59,621 bases of DNA. Source: Bacteroidales bacterium (GTDB taxonomy: Bacteria; Bacteroidota; Bacteroidia; Bacteroidales; WCHB1-69). Under the pieces are notes generated by a model. The model worked only from the letters and a program-made list of their open reading frames with translations, was not told the DNA's origin and did no database searches. The DNA lies in NCBI GenBank assembly GCA_017525505.1, contig JAFXSR010000008.1, positions 1 to 59,621 on the forward strand, written 5' to 3'. Below are positions 19,101 through 25,831 of the stretch, piece by piece (position 1 is the first letter of the stretch; each line of letters begins with the position of its first letter). The position numbers and the translations under genes were made by a program.

Positions 19101-19316
19101 CTCCAAAGGCTTGGTCACCTGTTCCTCAACCTCCTTGGCGGAAGCTCCAGGATACACGGCGGCCACTACACCCTGACGAATAGTGAACTGAGGAAACTCG
19201 TCCTTGTTCATCTTCGTCATACTGTAAAAGCCCAGCACCACCAAACAAGACACGATGAGGAACACGATCTTGTGATAGCGCATGGCGGATTGGATATGAT
19301 TAGTTTTTTTTGCCAC
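16179..19316 (-). CDS. RND-family efflux transporter permease (AcrB/HAE-like)
   Basis: Inner-membrane proton-driven pump of 1045 residues, standard for the family. Visible are TM1 (IVFLIVSCLVVLGFYSM), the porter region, the proton-relay TM4 block GLIVDDSVIIIDGYVDFL near residue 405 with paired aspartates, and the C-terminal half repeat (LGLVSLIGIIVRNGIIMFE). The start codon is GTG at 19316; an ATG 33 bases later is the alternative. It lies between the adaptor and TolC genes; a 160-bp gap to the adaptor is filled by an octamer repeat array. Confidence 0.95.
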   Translation of the reverse strand: MAKKTNHIQSAMRYHKIVFLIVSCLVVLGFYSMTKMNKDEFPQFTIRQGVVAAVYPGASAKEVEEQVTKPLENFLFTYEEIDKEKTRSVSENGIVYIFAELRTSVQEKDEVWSKIKHGLTLFKKTSLPAGVLEIVVVDDFGNTSSMLLAVESSERTPRELESYADQINEQLRTIPSMGNLKILGQQNEEIAVLIDQEKLAAYGISQRSLLVELSTQGFRTIGGTIKNEAGEAMVHLSIPYQSEYEIGEQIIYADPTGNVIRLRDIARIERRYAKPDSYVKYDDERTVIISMEMAPGNNIVAFGKEVEKRLQAVQKKLPADVQIHKITNQPKVVNDSVLSFLRDLLISILVIIFVMIMMFPLRTALVASTSVPVCTAVTLGFMYLFGIELNTVTLAALIVVLGLIVDDSVIIIDGYVDFLNEGHSRWYSAVTSSMQLFVPMSLATLAISGMFFPMTKIITGPLGDFVQLFPWTITFALVASIFYAVWVIPFLSTQFIKRRLPDQQIGKFEKMQNKFFDLLQGTYNKILRRCFRHPALTILASVTAVCLGVFLFLHLDVQMLPKADRNSFAVEIHLAEGSSLAQTAELADSLSSILRKDPRITGITSFVGCSSPRFHATYAPQMAKKNYAQFIVNTTGEDDTRALLKEYGPKYEHYFPNAYARFKQMDYQAVGNPIEIRLSGDDLDSLKLVADSLKSYLSTLPELTWIHSDLDETSQNVKVVLNTDEATRLGVTQSILSIYLSSVLGGQTLTTVWEGDYKVPVMLYSLQENGDMSYQDLGKLMIPTSIPGTWVPLRQVATIIPDWHDASINRRNSVRTVTVAADLKYGISEPSVTKKIKAYLNSDFLNYKPENMTMEYGGLDGANHDVIPQIVVSIIAALLVMFAFLLYHFHHIKLVMLNMSASFICIFGSTLGLTLFGLDFSITAVLGLVSLIGIIVRNGIIMFEYAESLRHDNHLSAKEAGFEAGKRRLRPIFLTSAAAALGVVPMIIAHTSLWMPMGVVICFGTIFSFPFVVTLLPVSYWQLFESHDRKMNFKLVKHLKKHMLS

Positions 19317-19357
19317 AGTATTTTAATTGATAGTTGACAATTGATAATTTGTTTAAC

Positions 19358-19448
19358 CGTTAAGGCGTGGAGGCGTTAAGACGTGGAAACGGATTTCGTC
19401 TTAACGAATGCACGTAGTGCATATCTTAACGCCTTGACGTCTTGACGA
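19358..19448. repeat. Octamer mosaic array A
   Basis: Units of the type CGTTAAGR and CGTGGAGR run into a central hairpin (ATGCACGTAGTGCAT, 19408-19422) and are followed by reverse-complement units (CTTAACG). The same architecture recurs at 31311 and 40695. Confidence 0.85.
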
Positions 19449-19478
19449 ATTTATTAGTTACCTTCATTTTCTAATTTG

Positions 19479-20516
19479 CTAATTGAAAGTGATTTCCGCC
19501 CCCGTGAACAACTTCTGCTGGCCTTCCACAATCAACGTGTCGTCCTGGTGCAGGCCGTCGAGCACCAGCACCCCGTTCACCACATATTCGGCAGTGGTGA
19601 TAATGCGCCGCTCGGGCTTGCCATCGCATACCACCCATACGCTCAACCCTTCAGGACGGGTTTGCACGCAATTGGCGGGAATAACAAAGCCCATCTCATT
19701 CGGCTGGTTAACCTCCACCTTGCACACCATGCCTGGCAGTAATTTCCGATTAGCGTTAGGCAGGGCTATTTTTACCTGATAGCTATGAGCCACAGGATTG
19801 GAAGTGATACTTTTCTCGCTCACCGTCCCTTTGAGTACCATATCGTTCAAAGCAGGAATGATGATACTGGTCTCACGGCCCAGAGGCAAGGAGGAAATCT
19901 CGCTTTCTGGCACAGCAAAAGTAACAGATACCTCGCTCACGTCCAGCAAAGTGACGGCTGGTTCTCCGGGCAGGAGGCCCACCCCGGCACGGGCATTACA
20001 CTTGCCAATCACACCCGAGGCTGGCGCATACAGTTCACAATCCGACAGCTGTTTTTTCGCAATTTGTTCCAGCGAGCGTGCTTTCTCCAGATTGGTCAGC
20101 ATCTCCACCCATTTCACCTCGGCCAAACTGCCCTGGTCATACACGATTTTCAAGCGGCGATAAGCATCCTCGGCCTGCTCCAACTGCGCTTTGGCGGAAT
20201 TATAGGCGTTACGGGCCGTAGCGGTGTTGACCGTCACCAAGAGCTGGCCCTCTCGCACATAGTCCCCTTCGTGCACCTGCACCTTCTCCACCTTGCCACC
20301 CGCCGCAAAACTCAACGACAACGACAATCTCTCCTCAATCTCGCCCACGTAGGTGCGCACCATGCCGCTTCGCACTGTGTCAATCGTGATGACACTCACC
20401 TTGATTGGTTCGGACTTGTCCGCTTTTTCACCGTGCTTACATGAAGTCAGCGACAACAACATGACCCCACCGATGATGAGCAACAGTATTCTTTTGTTCC
20501 AGAATTTACATTTCAT
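19479..20516 (-). CDS. RND efflux periplasmic adaptor lipoprotein (MFP/HlyD-like)
   Basis: Membrane-fusion protein linking the RND pump to TolC. A lipoprotein signal peptide ends in LLSLTSC, placing the acylated cysteine about residue 26. Then come a barrel-sandwich half (GGKVEKVQVHEGDYVREGQL), a helical hairpin (about residues 95-160), the second lipoyl half (CELYAPASGVIGKCNARAG), and a beta-barrel (VSVTFAVPESEISSLPLG). The ATG at 20516 gives the best signal peptide. It begins 25 bp after the upstream lipoprotein gene. Confidence 0.94.
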   Translation of the reverse strand: MKCKFWNKRILLLIIGGVMLLSLTSCKHGEKADKSEPIKVSVITIDTVRSGMVRTYVGEIEERLSLSLSFAAGGKVEKVQVHEGDYVREGQLLVTVNTATARNAYNSAKAQLEQAEDAYRRLKIVYDQGSLAEVKWVEMLTNLEKARSLEQIAKKQLSDCELYAPASGVIGKCNARAGVGLLPGEPAVTLLDVSEVSVTFAVPESEISSLPLGRETSIIIPALNDMVLKGTVSEKSITSNPVAHSYQVKIALPNANRKLLPGMVCKVEVNQPNEMGFVIPANCVQTRPEGLSVWVVCDGKPERRIITTAEYVVNGVLVLDGLHQDDTLIVEGQQKLFTGAEITFN

Positions 20517-20541
20517 AGTATTCATTATCAAATAGTTACAT

Positions 20542-21048
20542 TTAGTTTTTTTCAGCCAGCAAAGTGATTTTATCAGCTTTCATGCGAATCATGTCGCCAT
20601 TTTCCGGTCTGCCCATCCATTGCTCTTCCATCAGGATGATATTGTCATGAATCTGACCTTCGCCCCGCGATTGAATGGTATAGACATGTCCTATCTGAAT
20701 AAGATCCACCACTGAATCGGCAGAAGTGAAACGAGTGCTGAACTCGTAAGGATTAAAGACTATGGTGTTGCCTTCTACCTTGCCAGTGCAGGAGTACGCA
20801 CCACCATTCATCTCGTTGAAAGTGACAATAACAGCCCCCTTCCCCTCTTTTTTATCCGCCACAATGTTCATCTGACCTCTTTTTGAGGCCAGAATATTGG
20901 TTTGGTTACCATCAGCATCCTCAAAATTCACCACACCCGACAACTTATAACTGTAGTCACCGGTGATTTTTTTCACATCTTTGTTGCAGGCCGTCAGCAA
21001 CACAGCCGTCAGCAGGACACAAACATACAAAAAGTTTCTTTTTTTCAT
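20542..21048 (-). CDS. Hypothetical lipoprotein in efflux operon
   Basis: Not recognised. A lipoprotein signal peptide (MKKRNFLYVCVLLTAVLLTAC) precedes about 148 residues that look all-beta, with patterns such as GDYSYKLSGVVNF and TGKVEGNTIVFNPYEF. It sits between the XRE regulator (6-bp gap) and the efflux adaptor (25-bp gap), so it is expressed with the pump; a role in ligand capture or envelope sensing is only an inference. Confidence 0.8.
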   Translation of the reverse strand: MKKRNFLYVCVLLTAVLLTACNKDVKKITGDYSYKLSGVVNFEDADGNQTNILASKRGQMNIVADKKEGKGAVIVTFNEMNGGAYSCTGKVEGNTIVFNPYEFSTRFTSADSVVDLIQIGHVYTIQSRGEGQIHDNIILMEEQWMGRPENGDMIRMKADKITLLAEKN

Positions 21049-21054
21049 AGGTGT

Positions 21055-21270
21055 TTATTTTTTTAATTTTGTTTCAAGATTTTTGATCTTATATTCTATC
21101 TCCATGCCCAGTACGGATAGTAATTTCCTGATTGTTTGTAGCGAAGGATTGCCCTTGCCTCTTTCAATATCCTTGACGGTGGCTAAACTCACCTCCGCCT
21201 TTTCAGCCAGATCCACCTGAGAAATATTCAGGATTGTTCTGCGTTTTTTCAAAATTTCTCTAATATCCAT
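21055..21270 (-). CDS. XRE-family helix-turn-helix regulator
   Basis: Small DNA-binding protein of 71 residues with a classic Cro/CI HTH (ISQVDLAEKAEVSLATVKDIERG) ending in a short charged tail. Start at the ATG at 21270; the promoter box at 21301-21308 excludes the longer start. First gene of the efflux operon, so it is a likely autoregulator and local regulator of the pump. Confidence 0.9.
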   Translation of the reverse strand: MDIREILKKRRTILNISQVDLAEKAEVSLATVKDIERGKGNPSLQTIRKLLSVLGMEIEYKIKNLETKLKK

Positions 21271-21300
21271 ACGGTCTATTATATTAAACTTTTGGGGCGG

Positions 21301-21308
21301 CAAAAATA
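21301..21308 (-). promoter_or_regulatory. -7 promoter box (TATTTTTG) for the XRE-efflux operon
   Basis: TAnnTTTG match 30 nt upstream of the regulator ATG; it is the only box seen before the five-gene operon. Confidence 0.7.
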
Positions 21309-21496
21309 CACTATTTTCTCATACAAAATAAAAGAAAAGTTTATTTTACTAAACTTTTTTTTTGCAATATCGTATCAGATATTGTAGTTCCAGAAAACAC
21401 CTTTGATTTGATTATCTCAATGTAATTCACATAAACTTAACCAGTTCATCTACATATTGGGTTAAACCTGACGGGAAACGCCCTATTTTTTCAGAA

Positions 21497-21919
21497 CTAT
21501 AACACCAAACAGGCAATGACCCAACGCACTGGCTTGGCGTCGAAATAGAAAATCTTATCTCCCCACTGGTCTCTCAACCTGATATATTGTCCGTCAATGT
21601 AATACAAGACCGCTCCCCACTGATCTCTCTGCCTGATTTTATTACCATCGAAATACAGGAGTTTTTCTCCCCACTGGTCTTTCAGTCTCACCGTATTACC
21701 ATCAAAATAAAGCAACTTCTCACCCCATTGATCTTTCAGTCTCACTGTTTTCCCATCAAAATACAACAGTTTCTCGCCCCACTGGTCTTTCTGCCTAATC
21801 GTATGGTTATCAATATAGTACAACTTCGTTCCCCATTGATCTTTCTGACGAACGGTAGTTTGGGCAAACATTGGAATTGTAAGCGCCATGAGCAGGATGA
21901 TGAAGATTGTTTTTTTCAT
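21497..21919 (-). CDS. Secreted protein of six 18-residue repeats
   Basis: Not a family I can name. A signal peptide (MKKTIFIILLMALTIPMFAQ) is followed by six tandem 18-residue units of the pattern (V/I)RxKDQWGxKLxYFDGx, then PVRWVIACLVL. Residues D-Q-W-G and Y-x-D are invariant or nearly so, suggesting a beta-hairpin stack like other WG-containing repeats. Units 2-4 are almost identical. Start at the ATG at 21919, below the promoter box. Divergent from the PNGase F gene. Confidence 0.85.
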   Translation of the reverse strand: MKKTIFIILLMALTIPMFAQTTVRQKDQWGTKLYYIDNHTIRQKDQWGEKLLYFDGKTVRLKDQWGEKLLYFDGNTVRLKDQWGEKLLYFDGNKIRQRDQWGAVLYYIDGQYIRLRDQWGDKIFYFDAKPVRWVIACLVL

Positions 21920-21940
21920 AGTATAGTTTGAGTTTTGTTG

Positions 21941-21948
21941 CAAAGGTA
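21941..21948 (-). promoter_or_regulatory. -7 promoter box (TACCTTTG) for the repeat protein
   Basis: TAnnTTTG match 21 nt upstream of the ATG at 21919; back to back with the PNGase F promoter. Confidence 0.7.
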
Positions 21949-21994
21949 CATAAAATCCCCGAATGACACACTTGCATAATTGATAAAATCTTTT

Positions 21995-22002
21995 TATTTT
22001 TG
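21995..22002 (+). promoter_or_regulatory. -7 promoter box (TATTTTTG) for the PNGase F gene
   Basis: TAnnTTTG match 17 nt upstream of the TTG start at 22020. Confidence 0.7.
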
Positions 22003-22019
22003 CACAAAACATTCAAGCC

Positions 22020-23810
22020 TTGAAAAAAATAGCAATCCTTTTTGTAGCAACCTGTTGTCTTGCCACAGCAGCTTTCGCACAGTCAAATCCTGTGAAAATC
22101 GCCAAGAACGCCAACCTTTTCAACTACGAAATTTACGATTATGGGGAAAGCATCGACACCTCGCTCATGAAAATCGTGTTGAATTATCCTGAATACCAGA
22201 TACAGTCGGAAGAAAGCACAGGACCCTTTGTGCCCGGCTATGCCCGCGAGGCCACCATCGTCAACCTGGATATGGACAGCACCTTCCAGCTGGCAAAATT
22301 CACCGGCACAGAACAAGAGGACTGTTACGAGGTCGTCTCCGCCTTCAGTCGCAGCGACATCGCCTACGACACCGCCCGCGTGAACGGACTCACCCGCTAC
22401 ACCTGCCACATCAACAGCAACACGCTGGAATTCTTTGTGCAGGACTATCCATACGACATCAACCCACTGCCCTACTACGGACGGTTCAAAGGGATTGTGG
22501 TTTGTTTCAAACGAAACAACCAAACTTACTTGCAACTGGCCAAAACAGAATTTTGGAAGCAGGCGGGTATCGTGTCCTTTTGGAATGGTTATATAAATTG
22601 CCAGCGTGTCACAGGCCGTGAACTATCCCAAATCAAGAAACAGAAACTCGTTATCACCACACGTATTTTCGATGATGTACAATTGAGTTGGGGACAAAAA
22701 AATAATCATATAGAAGGCAACTACCGTACCAACACTCCTTTTGATAGTGTGCTGCACTTCGCTGGTGGTACCCTTGCCCTGAAGCGTGTGCGTCTTCCGA
22801 AACTTCCGGGCCACTACCAAACCTTCATTGAATTGCACCAACGCAGCAACGGTGATGCCTACGACCGCACGGGAAGCGTGTTTGTCATTCCTGGGGCCGA
22901 AAATAAACTTGAGCCTAATTTCTTTGACGGCATCAACAATCATCCGGATTCCCTGCCTGTTTTTTTGGGGAAGGACGGACAGAAATATCAGGGAATCATT
23001 TCTGCCGTAAGCCATTTGAAAGAATATTATATTTCCTCGTTCGTTTACCAGCCTCCTGTGGAACTGATGCGCTTCTTCACGCCCTTCGGAATGGGACATT
23101 TCAACGACCGTGTTAAAATAGACGGCCTCGAATGGGCTGACGAGACCTATTTCAAACAGGAAGTGACGGATTTGGCTCCACTGCTACAAGATGAAGTATG
23201 GATTGGAATATGGATTGGCAATTACGACGGTGGAGGCCACAAGGTAACTCTTGATATCAAATCCTACCCAGGCAGCGAGTTATGGGAAGATGGCAGTAAA
23301 GAAAAGCAGGGAAACATCTATTCTCTTTTCAACACTTGCAATGTGCTGGAGATGGCGGGACAGAATTACGGCAAATTGTTCGCTACTGACAGTTTGACTA
23401 CCAGCTTCTATATTGCAGATAAAGATGAGAAAGTACGCCTGCGTTACATTAGTACCGGCCATGGTGGTTGGGATGGCGGCGACGAGTTCACCCCCAAGAC
23501 CAACACCATCCTGATTGACGGAAAGCCTGCTTTTACATACACGCCGTGGCGTTGCGACTGTGGTCGCTATCGCGAATGGAACCCCGTGAGCGGCAACTTT
23601 TGGAACGGCATGTCCAGCAGCGACTACTCCCGCAGCGGCTGGTGCCCTGGCACCGCCACACAGCCCGTCTATTTCGATCTCAGCGGCTTAGAACCTGGCA
23701 CTCACACAATTACCGTCGCCATTCCCCAAGGCGAACCTTTGGGCGGTAGCTTCAGCCACTGGTCCGTGAGTGGGGTGCTGTTGATTGAGCGGTGTGCAGT
23801 GAGATTATAG
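22020..23810 (+). CDS. Secreted peptide-N-glycosidase F
   Basis: Amidase that removes intact N-linked glycans from glycoproteins by cleaving the GlcNAc-Asn bond. A signal peptide (KKIAILFVATCCLATAAFA) is followed by an N-terminal domain of about 210 residues and the two-lobed PNGase F core in the C-terminal half. The most telling blocks are GHGGWDGGDEF near residue 480 (with the catalytic Glu), PWRCDCGRYREWNPVSGNFW, SSDYSRSGWCPGT and the end LEPGTHTITVAIPQGE. The extra N-terminal domain resembles the longer type of PNGase F. The start codon is TTG (22020); no ATG precedes the signal peptide. No T9SS tail is visible. Confidence 0.93.
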   Translation: MKKIAILFVATCCLATAAFAQSNPVKIAKNANLFNYEIYDYGESIDTSLMKIVLNYPEYQIQSEESTGPFVPGYAREATIVNLDMDSTFQLAKFTGTEQEDCYEVVSAFSRSDIAYDTARVNGLTRYTCHINSNTLEFFVQDYPYDINPLPYYGRFKGIVVCFKRNNQTYLQLAKTEFWKQAGIVSFWNGYINCQRVTGRELSQIKKQKLVITTRIFDDVQLSWGQKNNHIEGNYRTNTPFDSVLHFAGGTLALKRVRLPKLPGHYQTFIELHQRSNGDAYDRTGSVFVIPGAENKLEPNFFDGINNHPDSLPVFLGKDGQKYQGIISAVSHLKEYYISSFVYQPPVELMRFFTPFGMGHFNDRVKIDGLEWADETYFKQEVTDLAPLLQDEVWIGIWIGNYDGGGHKVTLDIKSYPGSELWEDGSKEKQGNIYSLFNTCNVLEMAGQNYGKLFATDSLTTSFYIADKDEKVRLRYISTGHGGWDGGDEFTPKTNTILIDGKPAFTYTPWRCDCGRYREWNPVSGNFWNGMSSSDYSRSGWCPGTATQPVYFDLSGLEPGTHTITVAIPQGEPLGGSFSHWSVSGVLLIERCAVRL

Positions 23811-23838
23811 GGTTAGAAGGTGAAAGGGTGAGAAGTTT

Positions 23839-23876
23839 TTGGATTACAAGATTACAGAATTACAGGATTACAGGAT
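23839..23876. repeat. Degenerate GATTACA-type tandem repeat
   Basis: Units of the form GATTACAR recur four times; a related array (ATTACAGG, ATTATGGG) lies at about 25768-25800. Confidence 0.7.
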
Positions 23877-23895
23877 GAGGAATCAGATAAGTTCT

Positions 23896-24001
23896 GAAGC
23901 TGCGTGCGGAGGCATTGCCGACGGTTGGGGCGTATGGGCCTGTGTGGCTGTACTTACCGTCGCTTGATCTTTTGTTTACTTTTCAATCAAGCGAAAAGTA
24001 A
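23896..24001 (-). repeat. 105-bp interspersed element, copy A
   Basis: Minus-strand copy of an element found also at 32248 and 55716. It contains an AT-rich hairpin (TACTTTTC...GAAAAGTA) and a CCGACGG/CCGTCGG-type hairpin around a GC-rich core. Confidence 0.8.
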
Positions 24002-24026
24002 CGGAAAAAGATATGTATTTTTTCAG

Positions 24027-24034
24027 TATTTTTG
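24027..24034 (+). promoter_or_regulatory. -7 promoter box (TATTTTTG) for lpxH-era
   Basis: TAnnTTTG match 25 nt upstream of the lpxH ATG. Confidence 0.75.
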
Positions 24035-24059
24035 CAGTTTAATTCCATTTAACCTAAAA

Positions 24060-24845
24060 ATGACCGCTTTCCAACAGCCTATCACCATCAACGGCAACGT
24101 TTTCTTCGCCTCTGATTTCCATCTGGGGGCGCCGAATCGTGAGGAAAGCGACCGCCGCGAACGGAAAATCATCAGCTGGCTCAACCAAATCCAAGACCGC
24201 TGCACCCATCTGTTTCTTTTGGGTGACATCTTTGACTACTGGTTCGAGTACAAGGATGTGGTGCCCCGCGGCTATTACCTACTCTTCGCCAAACTGCGCG
24301 AAATGCACGAAAAAGGCGTTGTCATTTACTACTTCACGGGCAACCACGACATGTGGGTACAGGATTATTTCAGCACCGAATTTGGTGCCATCGTCTTCAA
24401 AAAACAACAGGCCTTTGTCATCAACGGAAAGAGATGCTTGGTCGGTCACGGCGACGGGCTTGGTCCCAAAGACCACGGCTACAAATTCATAAAGGCAGTC
24501 TTCGCCTTCCGACCCAATCGAGTTTTATACAGCTGCCTGCATCCAAGCCAAAGCTTCGCCATCGCCCGCTTCTTCTCCCGCAAAAGCCGCGCCATGACTT
24601 CTGCCGAGGAAGAACATTACATGGGAGACGACAAAGAATATATTGTGCAGTATTGTCAGGAAACAGTTAAAAATGAGGATGTTGATTATTTCATTTATGG
24701 GCATCGGCATCTGGTGATTGAAAAAAACATCGGTGACAAGGCTGTCTATTTCAATACTGGCGACTGGATCAGACATTACAGTTATCTGGAATTTACGCAG
24801 GACGGGAAACCTCTGCTGAAAACCTATTCTACTAACCCCGATTAA
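24060..24845 (+). CDS. lpxH: UDP-2,3-diacylglucosamine diphosphatase-like metallophosphoesterase
   Basis: Calcineurin-like phosphoesterase that cleaves UDP-diacylglucosamine to lipid X in lipid A synthesis. The 261 residues show all metal motifs: ASDFHLGAP, LGDIFDYWFEY, GNHDMW, GHGDGLGPKDHGYK and YGHRH. The ATG at 24060 is chosen because it follows the promoter; an upstream extension would translate the interspersed repeat. It is 13 bp from era, so the two share a message. Confidence 0.92.
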   Translation: MTAFQQPITINGNVFFASDFHLGAPNREESDRRERKIISWLNQIQDRCTHLFLLGDIFDYWFEYKDVVPRGYYLLFAKLREMHEKGVVIYYFTGNHDMWVQDYFSTEFGAIVFKKQQAFVINGKRCLVGHGDGLGPKDHGYKFIKAVFAFRPNRVLYSCLHPSQSFAIARFFSRKSRAMTSAEEEHYMGDDKEYIVQYCQETVKNEDVDYFIYGHRHLVIEKNIGDKAVYFNTGDWIRHYSYLEFTQDGKPLLKTYSTNPD

Positions 24846-24858
24846 CCGCTTGAAAAGC

Positions 24859-25752
24859 ATGGAAAACACTACACATAGAGCAGGATTTGTCAACCTTATC
24901 GGCAATCCGAACGTAGGGAAAAGCACCCTGATGAACCGTCTGGTAGGCGAAAGCCTGTCCATTATCACCGCCAAGGCTCAAACAACCCGCCACCGCATCA
25001 AGGGCATTGTCAATGGCGATGACTTTCAGATTGTCTATTCCGACCTGCCCGGCATCCTCACCCCCGCATACAAAATGCAGGAAATGATGATGCGCTTCGT
25101 CACCGAGTCGCTCAAAGACGCGGACGTGATTTTGTACCTTGTGGAATGTGGTGAGACCCACTATAATCAAGAGATTATTGACAAACTCAATGTGATGGAA
25201 CTTCCCATCATACTGGTTATTAACAAAATAGACAAGGCCACCCCCGAGCAAATCGAAGCAACGAAACTGCATTGGCAGCAACTTTTGCCCAAAGCCGATG
25301 TCGTGGAGATTTCTGCCAGAGATGACAAAAACATTCCAGAGCTGGTGGAGAAAATCAAGAACAACTTGCCCATTTCTCCCGCCTATTTCCCCAAAGATGA
25401 GCTCACCGACCGCCCCACCCGCTTCTTCGTGTCAGAAATCATCCGTGAAAAATTGTTATTGCTCTACAAAAAGGAAATTCCATACAGCGTACAGGTGGAG
25501 ATTGAAAGTTTCAAGGAAGAGGAAGACCTCATCCGCATCGGTGCCATGCTGTATGTGGAACGGGAAACTCAGAAGGCCATCATCATTGGCAGCAAAGGGA
25601 CAGCCATCAAACGCCTGGGTATGGAAGCCCGCACCGCCATTGAGGAGTTCTTAGGCAAACATGTCTATCTGGACATCTCCGTCAAAGTACTGAAAGACTG
25701 GCGCAACAGCGACCTGCTGATGAAGAGGTTCGGATATTACGAAGGAGATTAA
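24859..25752 (+). CDS. era: GTPase Era
   Basis: Ribosome-assembly GTPase that binds 16S rRNA. Visible are G1 GNPNVGKST (residues 15-23), switch region AQTTRHRIKGI, G3 DLPG, G4 NKID and a C-terminal KH domain (GSKGTAIKRLGMEAR). The 297 residues match the family. The ATG at 24859 is preferred to the TTG nine bases earlier. Convergent with the potassium transporter gene. Confidence 0.96.
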   Translation: MENTTHRAGFVNLIGNPNVGKSTLMNRLVGESLSIITAKAQTTRHRIKGIVNGDDFQIVYSDLPGILTPAYKMQEMMMRFVTESLKDADVILYLVECGETHYNQEIIDKLNVMELPIILVINKIDKATPEQIEATKLHWQQLLPKADVVEISARDDKNIPELVEKIKNNLPISPAYFPKDELTDRPTRFFVSEIIREKLLLLYKKEIPYSVQVEIESFKEEEDLIRIGAMLYVERETQKAIIIGSKGTAIKRLGMEARTAIEEFLGKHVYLDISVKVLKDWRNSDLLMKRFGYYEGD

Positions 25753-25831
25753 TGGATTAGAGTATTGAATGATTACGGGATTACAGGATTATGGGATTAA
25801 CAATTCTTGCCTCCTAACCTCCTAAACTTTT

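Noticed and set aside
23904..24059. N-terminal extension of lpxH
   Set aside because: It translates the 105-bp interspersed element and lies upstream of the lpxH promoter box.
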